From assembly GCA_934096275.1 (NCBI GenBank), contig CAKOLK010000006.1, positions 1 through 60,245 on the forward strand: DNA of 60,245 nt. Reading direction: 5' to 3'. This DNA comes from an uncultured Bacilli bacterium (GTDB taxonomy: Bacteria; Bacillota_I; Bacilli_A; RF39; UBA660). The first letter of the stretch is position 1. Each line of letters begins with the position of its first letter. Position numbers and translations under genes: made by a program. Positions 9,149 to 17,643 of the stretch are shown here, one piece after another. The notes below the pieces were generated by a model, which worked only from the letters and a program-made list of their open reading frames with translations, was not told the origin of the DNA and did not search any database.

Positions 9149-9290
9149 ACAAAACACCTCCATAAATTATAAAAAGAGTACGAAATGTACTCTTATCCAA
9201 CCTAAAAAACACATAATAATTGCGTAGGCATTGACCTATGATTTTTCATCATCAGGTGGATATAAGACATCTCTTTCCTTTTTAACACTT
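9149..9290 (-). promoter_or_regulatory. infC-rpmI-rplT leader with attenuator terminator (L20-leader-like)
   Basis: About 140 nt of leader lies between promoter and infC. Near its end a perfect hairpin GAGTAC-loop-GTACTC (9176-9192) is followed by TTTTT (9171-9175), a terminator that would stop transcription just before the infC RBS. This is the arrangement of the Firmicutes L20 leader, where L20 binding promotes termination. Upstream segments such as ATAGGTCAATGCCTACG may form the alternative structure. I could not verify the full Rfam fold by eye. Confidence 0.65.
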
Positions 9291-9293
9291 AAG

Positions 9294-9322
9294 ATTATAC
9301 ACAAATTATATGCTTTTGTCAA
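9294..9322 (-). promoter_or_regulatory. Promoter of infC-rpmI-rplT
   Basis: Minus strand TTGACA (9317-9322), 17-nt spacer, TATAAT (9294-9299): perfect consensus sigma-A promoter. Confidence 0.9.
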
Positions 9323-9355
9323 TAAAAATTGCTATAAAATAAGGCGAATGGAGAT

Positions 9356-9886
9356 TTATTTGTTATGTTTTGTTAGTGTTTTTGGTTTTTCTACTTCTTC
9401 TTGTAAATGATTTATTAATAAGACTTGCACTTCTTTTAATTCTTTTATTTTATCTTCTCTTGTTTTTTCTTTTTTGTTTTCTATTTTTTGTTCTTGTTCT
9501 AATTTTATTTCTTGTTTTTTGTTTTCTAAATCATTTGTTAATTCTTCTAAGTAATCATCTAAATCTTTTAATTCATTTGACATTCTTACATAGTTTACCA
9601 TTTCATAAGTTATTCCTACTGTTGTTAATACAACTGATGCAGTCAATAATGCTTGGCTCATTAATAGTGCATTTACTGCCGAGTTTTCTAGTTTTATTAA
9701 TGCTTCTAGTGCTGGGTATAGTCCTTTTATTGAAAAGGCAAAGATTGGTATTAGTACTGTTGCGATTATTGCTTTAATCTTAGATTGTTTTTTTTCACGT
9801 TGCATCTTTTGTTTTATCTTATTATATATATTTATTTGTTCTTGTTTGGTTTCGATTGTTTTTTCTAATTCTTTTTCATTCATCAT
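9356..9886 (-). CDS. Membrane protein with flanking coiled coils, function unknown
   Basis: Unrecognised protein of 176 aa. A charged N-terminal helix (residues 1-36) is followed by two hydrophobic helices (about 39-57 and 75-95) and a long Lys/Glu-rich C-terminal coiled coil (about 105-165) predicted to lie in the cytoplasm. The start at 9886 is chosen because the longer frame begins at a GTG inside the RBS (AGAAGGTG). It is transcribed alone from a perfect-consensus promoter just upstream. Confidence 0.7.
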   Translation of the reverse strand: MMNEKELEKTIETKQEQINIYNKIKQKMQREKKQSKIKAIIATVLIPIFAFSIKGLYPALEALIKLENSAVNALLMSQALLTASVVLTTVGITYEMVNYVRMSNELKDLDDYLEELTNDLENKKQEIKLEQEQKIENKKEKTREDKIKELKEVQVLLINHLQEEVEKPKTLTKHNK

Positions 9887-9912
9887 TTTATACACCTTCT
9901 TTTTGCCGCTAT

Positions 9913-9941
9913 AGTATAAACTTTTTTTATCTATTTGTCAA
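9913..9941 (-). promoter_or_regulatory. Promoter of the coiled-coil membrane protein gene
   Basis: Minus strand TTGACA (9936-9941), 17-nt spacer, TATACT (9913-9918). Confidence 0.85.
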
Positions 9942-9952
9942 GAAATTGTGAC

Positions 9953-9973
9953 AAAAAAAGGACCGTGGTCCTT
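9953..9973 (-). terminator. Terminator after tRNA-Lys
   Basis: GC-rich stem AAGGACC / GGTCCTT (9958-9973) followed by a run of seven T on the minus strand, 12 nt after the tRNA 3' end. Confidence 0.85.
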
Positions 9974-9984
9974 AATTTTCTTAA

Positions 9985-10060
9985 TGGTGTCCCGCTGGAG
10001 ATTCGAACTCCAGACCCTTTGATTAAAAGTCAAATGCTCTACCGGCTGAGCTAGCGGAAC
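9985..10060 (-). tRNA. tRNA-Lys (anticodon UUU)
   Basis: 76 nt including an encoded CCA end. Acceptor stem GTTCCGC/GCGGGAC (one T-G pair), D arm with AGCTCAGCCGGTAGAGC, anticodon stem-loop TTTGA-CTTTTAA-TCAAA giving anticodon TTT, and T arm CTGGAGTTCGAATCTCCAG. Downstream of the DUF1003 gene and probably transcribed with trpS. Confidence 0.97.
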
Positions 10061-10122
10061 GTCTTTTCATGTATATATATTATCATATTTTTTATTAAAA
10101 AGATATAAAAAAAGAAAAAAAG

Positions 10123-10623
10123 TTATTTTTTTGACTCTTTTTCTTCTAACATTTTGATTATTTTGTTTTGATTTGCTGTTAATTTATTTATTTGTTCATG
10201 TAGTTGTTCTAGAATTAACTCACTTTTTAAATCTGTTTTATAATCGTTTTTTCCTCTTAGTGTATCTTTTTTTGCATTTCTATTTTGACTCATCATTATG
10301 ATTGGTGCTTGAAGTGCTGCTACGCATGATAGTAGTAAATTAAGTAATATAAATGGATATGGATCAAGATTTTTTATTATTGTAACATTTAATAGTATCC
10401 ATATAATCAAGAATAAACTGAAACCTATTATGAATCCCCAGCTACCCGCAATTTCTGTGAATTTATCTGCTAAAGCATCCCATTTTGTTCTTGTTTCTTC
10501 GAATTGTTTATCAACATCTATTGCTAATGGTTCATCAAATAGTAGTTCCATTAATTCGTCTTCACTTAATTCTTCATTATTTTTATTAATTAGTTTTTTT
10601 ACTATTTCTTTTCTTGTTGCCAT
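10123..10623 (-). CDS. DUF1003 family membrane protein
   Basis: A 166-aa protein matching DUF1003: conserved FAGSWGFI-like start of the domain (here IAGSWGFIIGF, about residue 60), two transmembrane helices (about 63-84 and 92-112), and the signature APIIMMSQNRNAKKD followed by LRGKNDYKTDLKSE and a C-terminal coiled coil. The family function is unknown. It overlaps the trpS stop by one base (TAATG), so the two are translationally coupled. Confidence 0.85.
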   Translation of the reverse strand: MATRKEIVKKLINKNNEELSEDELMELLFDEPLAIDVDKQFEETRTKWDALADKFTEIAGSWGFIIGFSLFLIIWILLNVTIIKNLDPYPFILLNLLLSCVAALQAPIIMMSQNRNAKKDTLRGKNDYKTDLKSELILEQLHEQINKLTANQNKIIKMLEEKESKK

Positions 10624-11609
10624 TATCTTCCAAACCCCATTCTTTGTTTCATTAATTCATATTTTTCTTTTGCTTGTTGTCTTGATTTTTCTATTCCTTG
10701 ATCTAATACTTTGTCTATTTCATCACTGTTTAATATTTGATTATATTTTTCTTGTATTTTTGATATTTCATTTATTACTACTTCCGCTACTTGTTTTTTG
10801 AATTCACCATAATTAGAATTTTTAAATTCTTGTTCTATTTCTTCGGTTGTCTTATTTGTAAACACTTTATATATATTAATTAAATTTGATATACCAGGTT
10901 TATTTTCTTTGTCATATTTTATTGTCATATCTGAGTCGGTTGTTGAACCCATTATTTTTTTTCTTATTGTTTCTTTATCGTCTAGAAGATTAATTACACC
11001 TTTTTGATTTTCACTTGATTTTGACATTTTTTTAGTAGGATCTATTAAATCCATAATTTTAGCGCCTTCTTCTGGTATTAATGGTTCTGGAATAGTAAAT
11101 GTTTGGCCATATTTTTTGTTAAATCTTTCTGCAATGTCTCTTGCTAATTCTACGTGTTGTTTTTGATCTTTTCCAACTGGTACATAGTTTATGTCATATG
11201 CTAGAATATCTGCGGCCATTAGTACTGGATATGTTAATAAACCACTTGTAAAGTTTATATTTTTTAAGCTTTTATCTTTGAATTGAGTCATTCTAGATAA
11301 TTCGCCATAGTATGTATTGCATTCTAAAAGCCATGATATATTTGCATGGTATTCGTTTTCTGACTGAATAAATATAGTGTTTTTATTCGGATCAATTCCA
11401 CATGCTAAGTAAAGAGCAAGTAAGCTTTTTACTTTTGATGATAGTGTTTTCGGATCTTGTGGCACAGTTATTGCATGAAGGTCTGCTACAAAGATGTATG
11501 AATCAAATTCATCTTGGTATTTTACCATTTGTTTTATTGCACCAATATAATTTCCAATATGAATTGTACCTGTTGGTTGCAATCCAGTTAATATTTTCTT
11601 CTTGTTCAT
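10623..11609 (-). CDS. trpS: Tryptophanyl-tRNA synthetase
   Basis: A 328-aa class I synthetase. N-terminal GLQPTGTIHIGNYIGAI contains the HIGH-type motif (HIGN), and MSKSSEN at about residue 193 is the KMSKS loop. PVLMAADILAYD and GKDQKQHVELARDIA are family signatures. It charges tRNA-Trp. No T-box leader was seen upstream, unlike valS and lysS here. Confidence 0.98.
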   Translation of the reverse strand: MNKKKILTGLQPTGTIHIGNYIGAIKQMVKYQDEFDSYIFVADLHAITVPQDPKTLSSKVKSLLALYLACGIDPNKNTIFIQSENEYHANISWLLECNTYYGELSRMTQFKDKSLKNINFTSGLLTYPVLMAADILAYDINYVPVGKDQKQHVELARDIAERFNKKYGQTFTIPEPLIPEEGAKIMDLIDPTKKMSKSSENQKGVINLLDDKETIRKKIMGSTTDSDMTIKYDKENKPGISNLINIYKVFTNKTTEEIEQEFKNSNYGEFKKQVAEVVINEISKIQEKYNQILNSDEIDKVLDQGIEKSRQQAKEKYELMKQRMGFGR

Positions 11610-11675
11610 TTTATCACTTCCATTTAAATTATATCATTTATTTGTATTAATTAAAACTTTTATTTTATATTTTTA

Positions 11676-11706
11676 TATAAAAAAAGATCTGAGTTGTACT
11701 CAAATC
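11676..11706 (-). terminator. Terminator of tuf
   Basis: Nine-position stem GATTTGAGT / ACTCAGATC with one mismatch (11686-11706), then a T-run on the minus strand, 12 nt after the tuf stop. Confidence 0.8.
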
Positions 11707-11717
11707 TCTTTAGTTAA

Positions 11718-12902
11718 TTATTCAATAATTTCAGAAACTTTACCAGCACCAACTGTTCTACCACCTTCACGGATTGAGAATTCAGTTCCGTTTTCAAGTG
11801 CGATTGGGTGGATTAATTCTACTGTCATTGAAACATTGTCTCCAGGCATAACCATTTCAACACCTTGTGGTAATTCGATTACACCAGTAACGTCAGTTGT
11901 TCTGAAGTAGAATTGTGGTCTGTAGTTTGCGAAGAATGGAGTATGTCTTCCACCTTCTTCTTTAGATAATACATAAACTTCAGCTTTGAATTTATGATGA
12001 GGTGTTACTGTTCCTGGTTTAGCAAGAACTTGTCCACGTTCAACTTGTTCACGAGAAATACCACGTAATAATACACCAGCATTGTCTCCAGCTTCAGCGT
12101 AATCTAATGATTTTTTGAACATTTCAATTCCTGTTACTACAGTTTTTTGAGTTGGTTTAATACCAACGATTTCAACTTCGTCATTTAGATTTAATTTTCC
12201 ACGTTCTACACGTCCTGTAACTACAGTTCCACGACCTGTAATAGTGAATACATCTTCGATGCTCATTAAGAATGGTTTATCAACATCACGTGTTGGAGTT
12301 GGAATCCATTCATCAACAGCGTCCATAAGTTCTTCAATTTTTTCAACGTATTTTGGATCTCCTTCAAGAGCTTTAAGAGCTGAACCACAGATAATTGGAG
12401 TTTCATCTCCTTCGAATCCGTATTCATTTAATAAATCTCTAACTTCCATTTCAACTAATTCGATTAGTTCTGGATCATCAACCATATCACATTTGTTTAA
12501 GAATACTACCATTCTTGGTACTCCTACTTGACGTGATAATAGGATGTGTTCTCTTGTTTGAGCCATTGGTCCATCTGTAGCAGCGATTACTAAGATAGCT
12601 CCATCCATTTGTGCTGCACCAGTGATCATGTTTTTAACATAGTCGGCATGTCCTGGACAGTCTACGTGAGCATAGTGACGTTTGTCAGTTTCATACTCAA
12701 CGTGAGCAGTATTAATTGTAATACCTCTTTCTCTTTCTTCTGGAGCTTTATCGATATTTGCATAATCAACGAATTGTGCTCCACCTTTTTTTGCTAATAC
12801 ACTTGTAATAGCAGCAGTTAATGTAGTTTTTCCGTGGTCTACGTGACCAATTGTACCAACGTTAACGTGTGGTTTACTACGGTTAAATTTTTCTTTTGCC
12901 AT
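11718..12902 (-). CDS. tuf: Translation elongation factor Tu
   Basis: A 394-aa protein of standard length. G-domain motifs: GHVDHGKT (G1), GITINTAHVEY (G2 area), DCPGH (G3), NKCD (G4), SALK (G5). Domains II and III follow, with GRGTVVTGRVERG and PQFYFRTTDVTG. It delivers aminoacyl-tRNA to the ribosome. Last gene of the rpsL-rpsG-fusA-tuf (str) operon, 81 nt after fusA with RBS AAGGAGG. Confidence 0.99.
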   Translation of the reverse strand: MAKEKFNRSKPHVNVGTIGHVDHGKTTLTAAITSVLAKKGGAQFVDYANIDKAPEERERGITINTAHVEYETDKRHYAHVDCPGHADYVKNMITGAAQMDGAILVIAATDGPMAQTREHILLSRQVGVPRMVVFLNKCDMVDDPELIELVEMEVRDLLNEYGFEGDETPIICGSALKALEGDPKYVEKIEELMDAVDEWIPTPTRDVDKPFLMSIEDVFTITGRGTVVTGRVERGKLNLNDEVEIVGIKPTQKTVVTGIEMFKKSLDYAEAGDNAGVLLRGISREQVERGQVLAKPGTVTPHHKFKAEVYVLSKEEGGRHTPFFANYRPQFYFRTTDVTGVIELPQGVEMVMPGDNVSMTVELIHPIALENGTEFSIREGGRTVGAGKVSEIIE

Positions 12903-12983
12903 AATTTTTTCCTCCTTTTTGAAATTACATTATAATTGTATCTAACAATTGAAAATTTTTCAACTGTTTTGACCTATTTTTTA

Positions 12984-15053
12984 TTAATTACCGCTTTTTT
13001 TAATTATTTCTTCGGCAATATTTTTTGGTACTTCTTCATAATGGTCTGGTACCATTTGGAAAGTTCCTCTTCCTTGTGTGTTTGATCTAATGCTTGTTGC
13101 ATATCCAAACATTTCAGATAATGGAACCATTGCTTCGAATGCGATTGCATTTCCACGTGATTCTTGTGATAATGGTTTACCACGTCTTGCAGTGATGTCT
13201 CCCATTACATTTCCTAGATATTCTTCTGGTACAACGATGTCTACTTTCATGATTGGTTCAAGAATTACAGGTTTACATTTGTTTTTAGCTTCTTTTAAAG
13301 CCATTGATGCTGCAATTTTGAATGCCATTTCTGATGAATCGACATCATGGTATGAACCATCGAATAATGTTGCTTTTACGTCGATCATTGGGTATCCTGC
13401 TAATACACCAGTTTGTAGGGCGTCTTGTAGACCTTTATCAGTTACTGGAATGTATTCTCTTGGTACTACACCACCAACGATAGCATCAACGAATTCGTAT
13501 CCTTTATCTGGATTTGGTTCGAATTTAATCCATACATGTCCGTATTGTCCACGTCCACCAGATTGTTTAATGTATTTACCTTCACATTCACCTGTTTGTG
13601 TAATTGTTTCTCTGTATGCTACTTGAGGTTTACCAACATTTGCTTCAACGTGGAATTCTCTTCTCATACGATCTACTAATACGTCTAAGTGAAGTTCTCC
13701 GATACCAGCAATGATAGTTTGTCCAGTTTCAGTATCAGTATGTACTCTGAAAGTTGGATCTTCTTCTGCTAGTTTTTGAAGAGCGATTGCCATTTTATCT
13801 TGATCTGCTTTTGATTTTGGTTCAATAGCAAGTTCGATTACTGGATCTGGTACTTCGATTGATTCAAGAATAATTGGTTTCTTTTCATCACATAAAGTAT
13901 CTCCAGTTGTTGTATTTTTTAATCCTACTGCAGCAGCGATATCACCTGCGTATACTTCAGATATTTCAGTTCTATCATTAGCATGCATTTGTAGAATACG
14001 TCCTACTCTTTCTTTTGCATCTTTTGTACTGTTTAGTACATATGATCCACTTGATAGATGTCCTGAGTAAACTCTAAAGAATGTTAAACGTCCAACGAAT
14101 GGGTCTGTCATTACTTTAAATGCTAAGGCACTAAATGGTTCTGAATCTGATGGATGTCTTTCATCAGGTTCTCCTTTTAGGTTAGTTCCTTTTACTGATG
14201 GGATATCAAGTGGTGATGGTAAGTAGTCAATTATTGCATCTAGTAATAATTTAACTCCTTTGTTTCCTAATGCTGTACCACACATGAATGGGAAGAATTT
14301 AGCTTGTAGTACTCCGTTTCTTATTGCTTTTTTAATTAATTCAATAGAAACTTCTTCTCCTTCAAGGTATTTTTCCATTAGTTCATCATCGAATTCTGCG
14401 ATTGCTTCAAGTAGAGCTGTTCTATATTCTTCTACTTTATCAGTCATGTCTGCTGGTATTTCTATTTCAGTATAGTTTTCATCAGCATTTCCATCGAAAT
14501 GATAAGCTTTTCTAGTGATAAGATCTATTACTCCATTGAAGTCTGATTCTGCTCCGATTGGAAGTTCGATAGCAGCAGTGTTTGCTCCTAGACGATCTTT
14601 TACACTTTGTAAACTCATATAGAAGTCTGCTCCAAGTTTATCCATTTTATTTGAGAAGATAATTCTTGGTACGTGGTATTCGTTTGCTTGTCTCCAAACT
14701 GTTTCACTTTGTGGTTCAACTCCAGCATTTGAATCTAGTAATAGTACTGCACCATCTAGTACTCTTAAGCTACGTTGTACTTCTACTGTGAAGTCTACGT
14801 GTCCTGGAGTATCGATGATATTGTATCTATATCCTTTCCAGAATGCTGTTGTTGCTGCACTTGTTATTGTGATTCCACGTTCTTTTTCTTGTTCCATCCA
14901 GTCCATTTGAGAAGCTCCATCGTGAGTTTCACCAATTTTATGGATTTTTTTAGTATGGTATAAGATACGTTCTGTAGCTGTTGTTTTTCCGGCATCGATA
15001 TGTGCCATTATACCAAAGTTTCTTGTTTTATCTAAACTTGTTCCTCTAGCCAT
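12984..15053 (-). CDS. fusA: Translation elongation factor G
   Basis: A 689-aa protein starting MARGTSLDKTRNFGIMAHID; the open frame extends 36 codons further upstream into rpsG but that part has no EF-G similarity, and GGAGG stands 7 nt before this ATG. GTPase motifs AHIDAGKTT, DTPGHVDF and NKMDKLGAD are intact, and domains II-V follow (RGQYGHVWIKFEP, VTARRGK-type block ITARRGKPLSQ). It drives translocation and, with RRF, ribosome recycling. Third gene of the str operon. Confidence 0.98.
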   Translation of the reverse strand: MARGTSLDKTRNFGIMAHIDAGKTTATERILYHTKKIHKIGETHDGASQMDWMEQEKERGITITSAATTAFWKGYRYNIIDTPGHVDFTVEVQRSLRVLDGAVLLLDSNAGVEPQSETVWRQANEYHVPRIIFSNKMDKLGADFYMSLQSVKDRLGANTAAIELPIGAESDFNGVIDLITRKAYHFDGNADENYTEIEIPADMTDKVEEYRTALLEAIAEFDDELMEKYLEGEEVSIELIKKAIRNGVLQAKFFPFMCGTALGNKGVKLLLDAIIDYLPSPLDIPSVKGTNLKGEPDERHPSDSEPFSALAFKVMTDPFVGRLTFFRVYSGHLSSGSYVLNSTKDAKERVGRILQMHANDRTEISEVYAGDIAAAVGLKNTTTGDTLCDEKKPIILESIEVPDPVIELAIEPKSKADQDKMAIALQKLAEEDPTFRVHTDTETGQTIIAGIGELHLDVLVDRMRREFHVEANVGKPQVAYRETITQTGECEGKYIKQSGGRGQYGHVWIKFEPNPDKGYEFVDAIVGGVVPREYIPVTDKGLQDALQTGVLAGYPMIDVKATLFDGSYHDVDSSEMAFKIAASMALKEAKNKCKPVILEPIMKVDIVVPEEYLGNVMGDITARRGKPLSQESRGNAIAFEAMVPLSEMFGYATSIRSNTQGRGTFQMVPDHYEEVPKNIAEEIIKKSGN

Positions 15054-15063
15054 TGTATCCTCC

Positions 15064-15531
15064 CTACCATCTATAGTGTGCAAATGCCTTGTTGGCTTCT
15101 GCCATTCTATGAGTATCTTCGCGTTTCTTAACTGAAGCTCCTGTTCCATTTGAAGCATCAATAATTTCGTTAGCTAAGTTTTCAGCCATTCCATGACCTC
15201 CTCTTAGTCTTGCATAATTTGTTAACCATCTTAGTCCTAAAGTTTGTGATCTTTCTTCAGATACTTCGATTGGTACTTGATAGTTTGAACCACCAACGCG
15301 GCGTGATTTAACTTCTAAAGCTGGTTTTATATTTTCTAATGCTTGATTAAATACTTCCATTGGATCTTTTCCAGTTTTTTCTTTAATCATGTCAAATGCA
15401 TCATATAAGATTGTTTGTGCTTTTCCTTTTTTACCATCTAACATCATAGAGTTGATTAACTTAGTAACAACTTTTGATTTGTATATTGGATCTGGTAAAA
15501 CGTCTCTTTTAACTGCACGTCTTTTACGCAT
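15064..15531 (-). CDS. rpsG: Ribosomal protein S7
   Basis: A 155-aa protein typical of S7: MRKRRAVKRDVLPDPIY at the start, the GGSNYQVPIEV loop near residue 85 and the C-terminal RMAEANKAFAHYRW. It nucleates 30S head assembly and in many bacteria represses the str operon. Second gene of the operon, 34 nt after rpsL. Confidence 0.98.
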   Translation of the reverse strand: MRKRRAVKRDVLPDPIYKSKVVTKLINSMMLDGKKGKAQTILYDAFDMIKEKTGKDPMEVFNQALENIKPALEVKSRRVGGSNYQVPIEVSEERSQTLGLRWLTNYARLRGGHGMAENLANEIIDASNGTGASVKKREDTHRMAEANKAFAHYRW

Positions 15532-15565
15532 TTTTATTCCTCCTTTACTATTTTGTTAATTCTTT

Positions 15566-15976
15566 TTATTTTCCTCTTTTAGTTCCGTATTTAGAACGTG
15601 CTTGTTTACGATCTTTAACTCCTTGAGTATCCATTGTTCCACGAACGATATGGTATCTAACCCCGATTAAGTCTTTTACACGTCCACCACGAATTAATAC
15701 AACACTATGTTCTTGTAGGTTGTGTCCTTCTCCAGGTATGTAAGCATCTACTTCTTTACCATTAGATAATCTAACACGAGCATATTTTCTTAATGCTGAG
15801 TTTGGTTTCTTTGGTGTTTTAGTTCCTACACGAATACATACTCCACGTTTTTGTGGTGATGGTACTTCTGTAGCTTTCTTTTGTAAAGTATTCATTCTTA
15901 CTCCTAATACTGGAGATTTTGATTTTCTTGTTTTGTCTTTTCTGTTTTTTCTAACTAATTGATTAATTGTTGGCAT
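15566..15976 (-). CDS. rpsL: Ribosomal protein S12
   Basis: A 136-aa protein with TINQLVRKNR at the start and the decoding-centre loop TPKKPNSALRKYARVRL and PGEGHNLQEHSVVL. The streptomycin-associated lysines appear to be wild type (KKPNSA). First gene of the str operon, with a leader of about 90 nt. Confidence 0.98.
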   Translation of the reverse strand: MPTINQLVRKNRKDKTRKSKSPVLGVRMNTLQKKATEVPSPQKRGVCIRVGTKTPKKPNSALRKYARVRLSNGKEVDAYIPGEGHNLQEHSVVLIRGGRVKDLIGVRYHIVRGTMDTQGVKDRKQARSKYGTKRGK

Positions 15977-16031
15977 AACTTCTCCTTTCTACACACATAT
16001 CCAGGTGTATCATTTTCTTTAATTTTTATTA

Positions 16032-16098
16032 GGTTTACAGAATAAACCCAATCAAATTCAAACATTGCTAATATATCATGTTATTTTGTGTTTGTCAA
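16032..16098 (-). promoter_or_regulatory. str operon promoter and leader hairpin
   Basis: Minus strand TTGACA (16093-16098), 17-nt spacer, TATATT (16070-16075). In the leader, GGTTTA-TTCTG-TAAACC (16032-16048) forms a short hairpin followed by TAATAAAAATT, a possible weak attenuator. The promoter is secure, the hairpin's role is a guess. Confidence 0.8.
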
Positions 16099-16171
16099 TT
16101 GTTTTTTAATACTTTTAAGTGTTTTTACAATTATTTTCCTTTATTATAATATGCAATTTTTATTAGTTATT

Positions 16172-16201
16172 AACAAAAAAGATGATGTTGACTCATCTTT
16201 T
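16172..16201 (-). terminator. Terminator of the duplicated-domain protein gene
   Basis: Perfect nine-base-pair stem AAAAGATGA / TCATCTTTT (16177-16201) with T-run on the minus strand, right after the stop codon at 16208. Confidence 0.8.
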
Positions 16202-16207
16202 GATTCT

Positions 16208-16984
16208 TTATTTTGTAATATTTTGATGTTCTTGTAATTCTTTTTGAAGTTCTAGTGATAGTTTCATACTTTCTTTTATTTTTTCGTATGCCTTTTCTTT
16301 TTCTTGTTTTTTAAAATATATATTAGTCATTGCTTCCATGCTTTTTAAATTAGTACTTATGTCTTTAGTATTTACTCCTTCTTCATTTAGGTATGATATA
16401 GTCATTTTTCCTAGTTCTTTAGTAATACTTTTTAATTGTTCTCTTTTATCTTCTTGAATCATTTTTTCTATATCTAGATATACTTTGTTGTTTTCTTCTT
16501 TAGTATATTGATTGAATACTTCGCTATTTGTTGCCATAATTGACATTGGTAGTTCATAATCAATGCCTTCGATTTGAACGTAGTGTGGTTCTTCGAGTAG
16601 TTCTTGATTCTTTATTTCATTTTTAAACTCTAAGGACATTTGCATACTTGTTTTTATTTTTTCAAATGCTTTTGCTTGTTCTTGTTTTTGTACATGTATT
16701 TTAACCATATCATCTAGAAAGTTTAATTTTGGTGTCATTTTATTCCATTTTTCTGCGATTTGTCCTTGGGACTCTATTGCTATTTGTTGAATATTCATAG
16801 TGCATTGGTATTCTATTTCTCTTAATTCATCTAGTTTTTGTTCTTTTTCTATTCTTTCTATGTCTAAGTAGTTTTTATTATTTTTTATTAGTTTGTATTT
16901 GTTTAATACATCCTGATTTAGTCCTATTACCATAAGGGGTAATTCATATTCTTTATTATTTAATATTACATAGTATTGTTCCAT
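16208..16984 (-). CDS. Protein made of two copies of an unknown domain
   Basis: Unrecognised soluble protein of 258 aa. It is an internal duplication: residues 1-125 and 135-255 align throughout. Each half has a Y(V)xxxxxxYELPxxxxxxNxxVxNxY start, a NKxYLDIE(K/R) segment, then an amphipathic helical stretch ending in KQExxKAxEKIKxSMxxSLE. There is no signal peptide or transmembrane helix. Divergence between copies is large enough that the duplication is old. Preceded by AGGT RBS and flanked by its own terminator, so probably monocistronic. Confidence 0.75.
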   Translation of the reverse strand: MEQYYVILNNKEYELPLMVIGLNQDVLNKYKLIKNNKNYLDIERIEKEQKLDELREIEYQCTMNIQQIAIESQGQIAEKWNKMTPKLNFLDDMVKIHVQKQEQAKAFEKIKTSMQMSLEFKNEIKNQELLEEPHYVQIEGIDYELPMSIMATNSEVFNQYTKEENNKVYLDIEKMIQEDKREQLKSITKELGKMTISYLNEEGVNTKDISTNLKSMEAMTNIYFKKQEKEKAYEKIKESMKLSLELQKELQEHQNITK

Positions 16985-17037
16985 ATTTTACCTCCACGAC
17001 TATATATAGTATATCGTTTTTTTATTTTTGCTTCAAG

Positions 17038-17571
17038 TTATTTAATGTTTATTCCATATTTATTTTCTACGGTATCATAGAATATATAGTTTTTTGGAGG
17101 ATCATAAGTTAAATTTAGTAGTATCATATAGAAGAGAATTATTAGAATTATTGATATTTTGTCTAGAATATCTGTTTCTTTTTTTTGTTTTAATAGATAA
17201 TAACTTAGTATTTGTTCTAATAGAATGACTATAAATAATAAAGATATACTTATTATTAGTTTTTCCCCGATTAGGTTGTAAATTGGTAGATATAAAATTA
17301 GGTATACTATTATACTAGTAAATGATGTTAAGAATAGTTGGTAAGGATAATTGTTATAGTTTATTTTGTTTTTCTTTAAAAGTATTATTTCTATTAATCC
17401 CCAAGAAAGTATTCCGGTGTATAAAAGTTTCATATGTTCCCAGATGCTTTCATTTACAGGAAATAGAATGCTAAATATTGGATTAGGAAACCATTCATAT
17501 AGAAAATGATAAATAAATGCTAAGGTAAAGATGGTTAGTGTTCCAATTATTTTGATTTTTTTAAGATTCAT
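17038..17571 (-). CDS. DUF6512-like membrane protein
   Basis: A 177-aa protein with about five transmembrane helices (roughly 7-26, 46-64, 79-99, 105-127 and 141-160). The first loop has FPVNESIWEHMKLLY, the conserved feature I associate with the DUF6512 family of Firmicutes membrane proteins. Function unknown. RBS GGTGAT precedes ATG; it stands between the valS terminator and the duplicated-domain gene. Confidence 0.7.
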   Translation of the reverse strand: MNLKKIKIIGTLTIFTLAFIYHFLYEWFPNPIFSILFPVNESIWEHMKLLYTGILSWGLIEIILLKKNKINYNNYPYQLFLTSFTSIIVYLILYLPIYNLIGEKLIISISLLFIVILLEQILSYYLLKQKKETDILDKISIILIILFYMILLNLTYDPPKNYIFYDTVENKYGINIK

Positions 17572-17619
17572 GTTATCACCATTACTAGTATATTCTTTGT
17601 TTTATTATTTATTAAAGTA

Positions 17620-17643
17620 TTAAAAAAGAAGCGATTGCTTCTT
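17620..17643 (-). terminator. Terminator of valS
   Basis: Perfect stem AAGAAGC-AATC-GCTTCTT (17626-17643) with T-run on the minus strand; the stem starts at the valS stop codon. Confidence 0.85.

Noticed and set aside
12903..12983. Separate promoter for tuf
   Set aside because: A TATAAT-like hexamer is present (12929-12934) but there is no -35 element at proper spacing, so it is not called.
12984..15161. EF-G with a 36-residue N-terminal extension
   Set aside because: The extension overlaps rpsG in another frame, has no EF-G similarity and lacks an RBS; the real start is at 15053.
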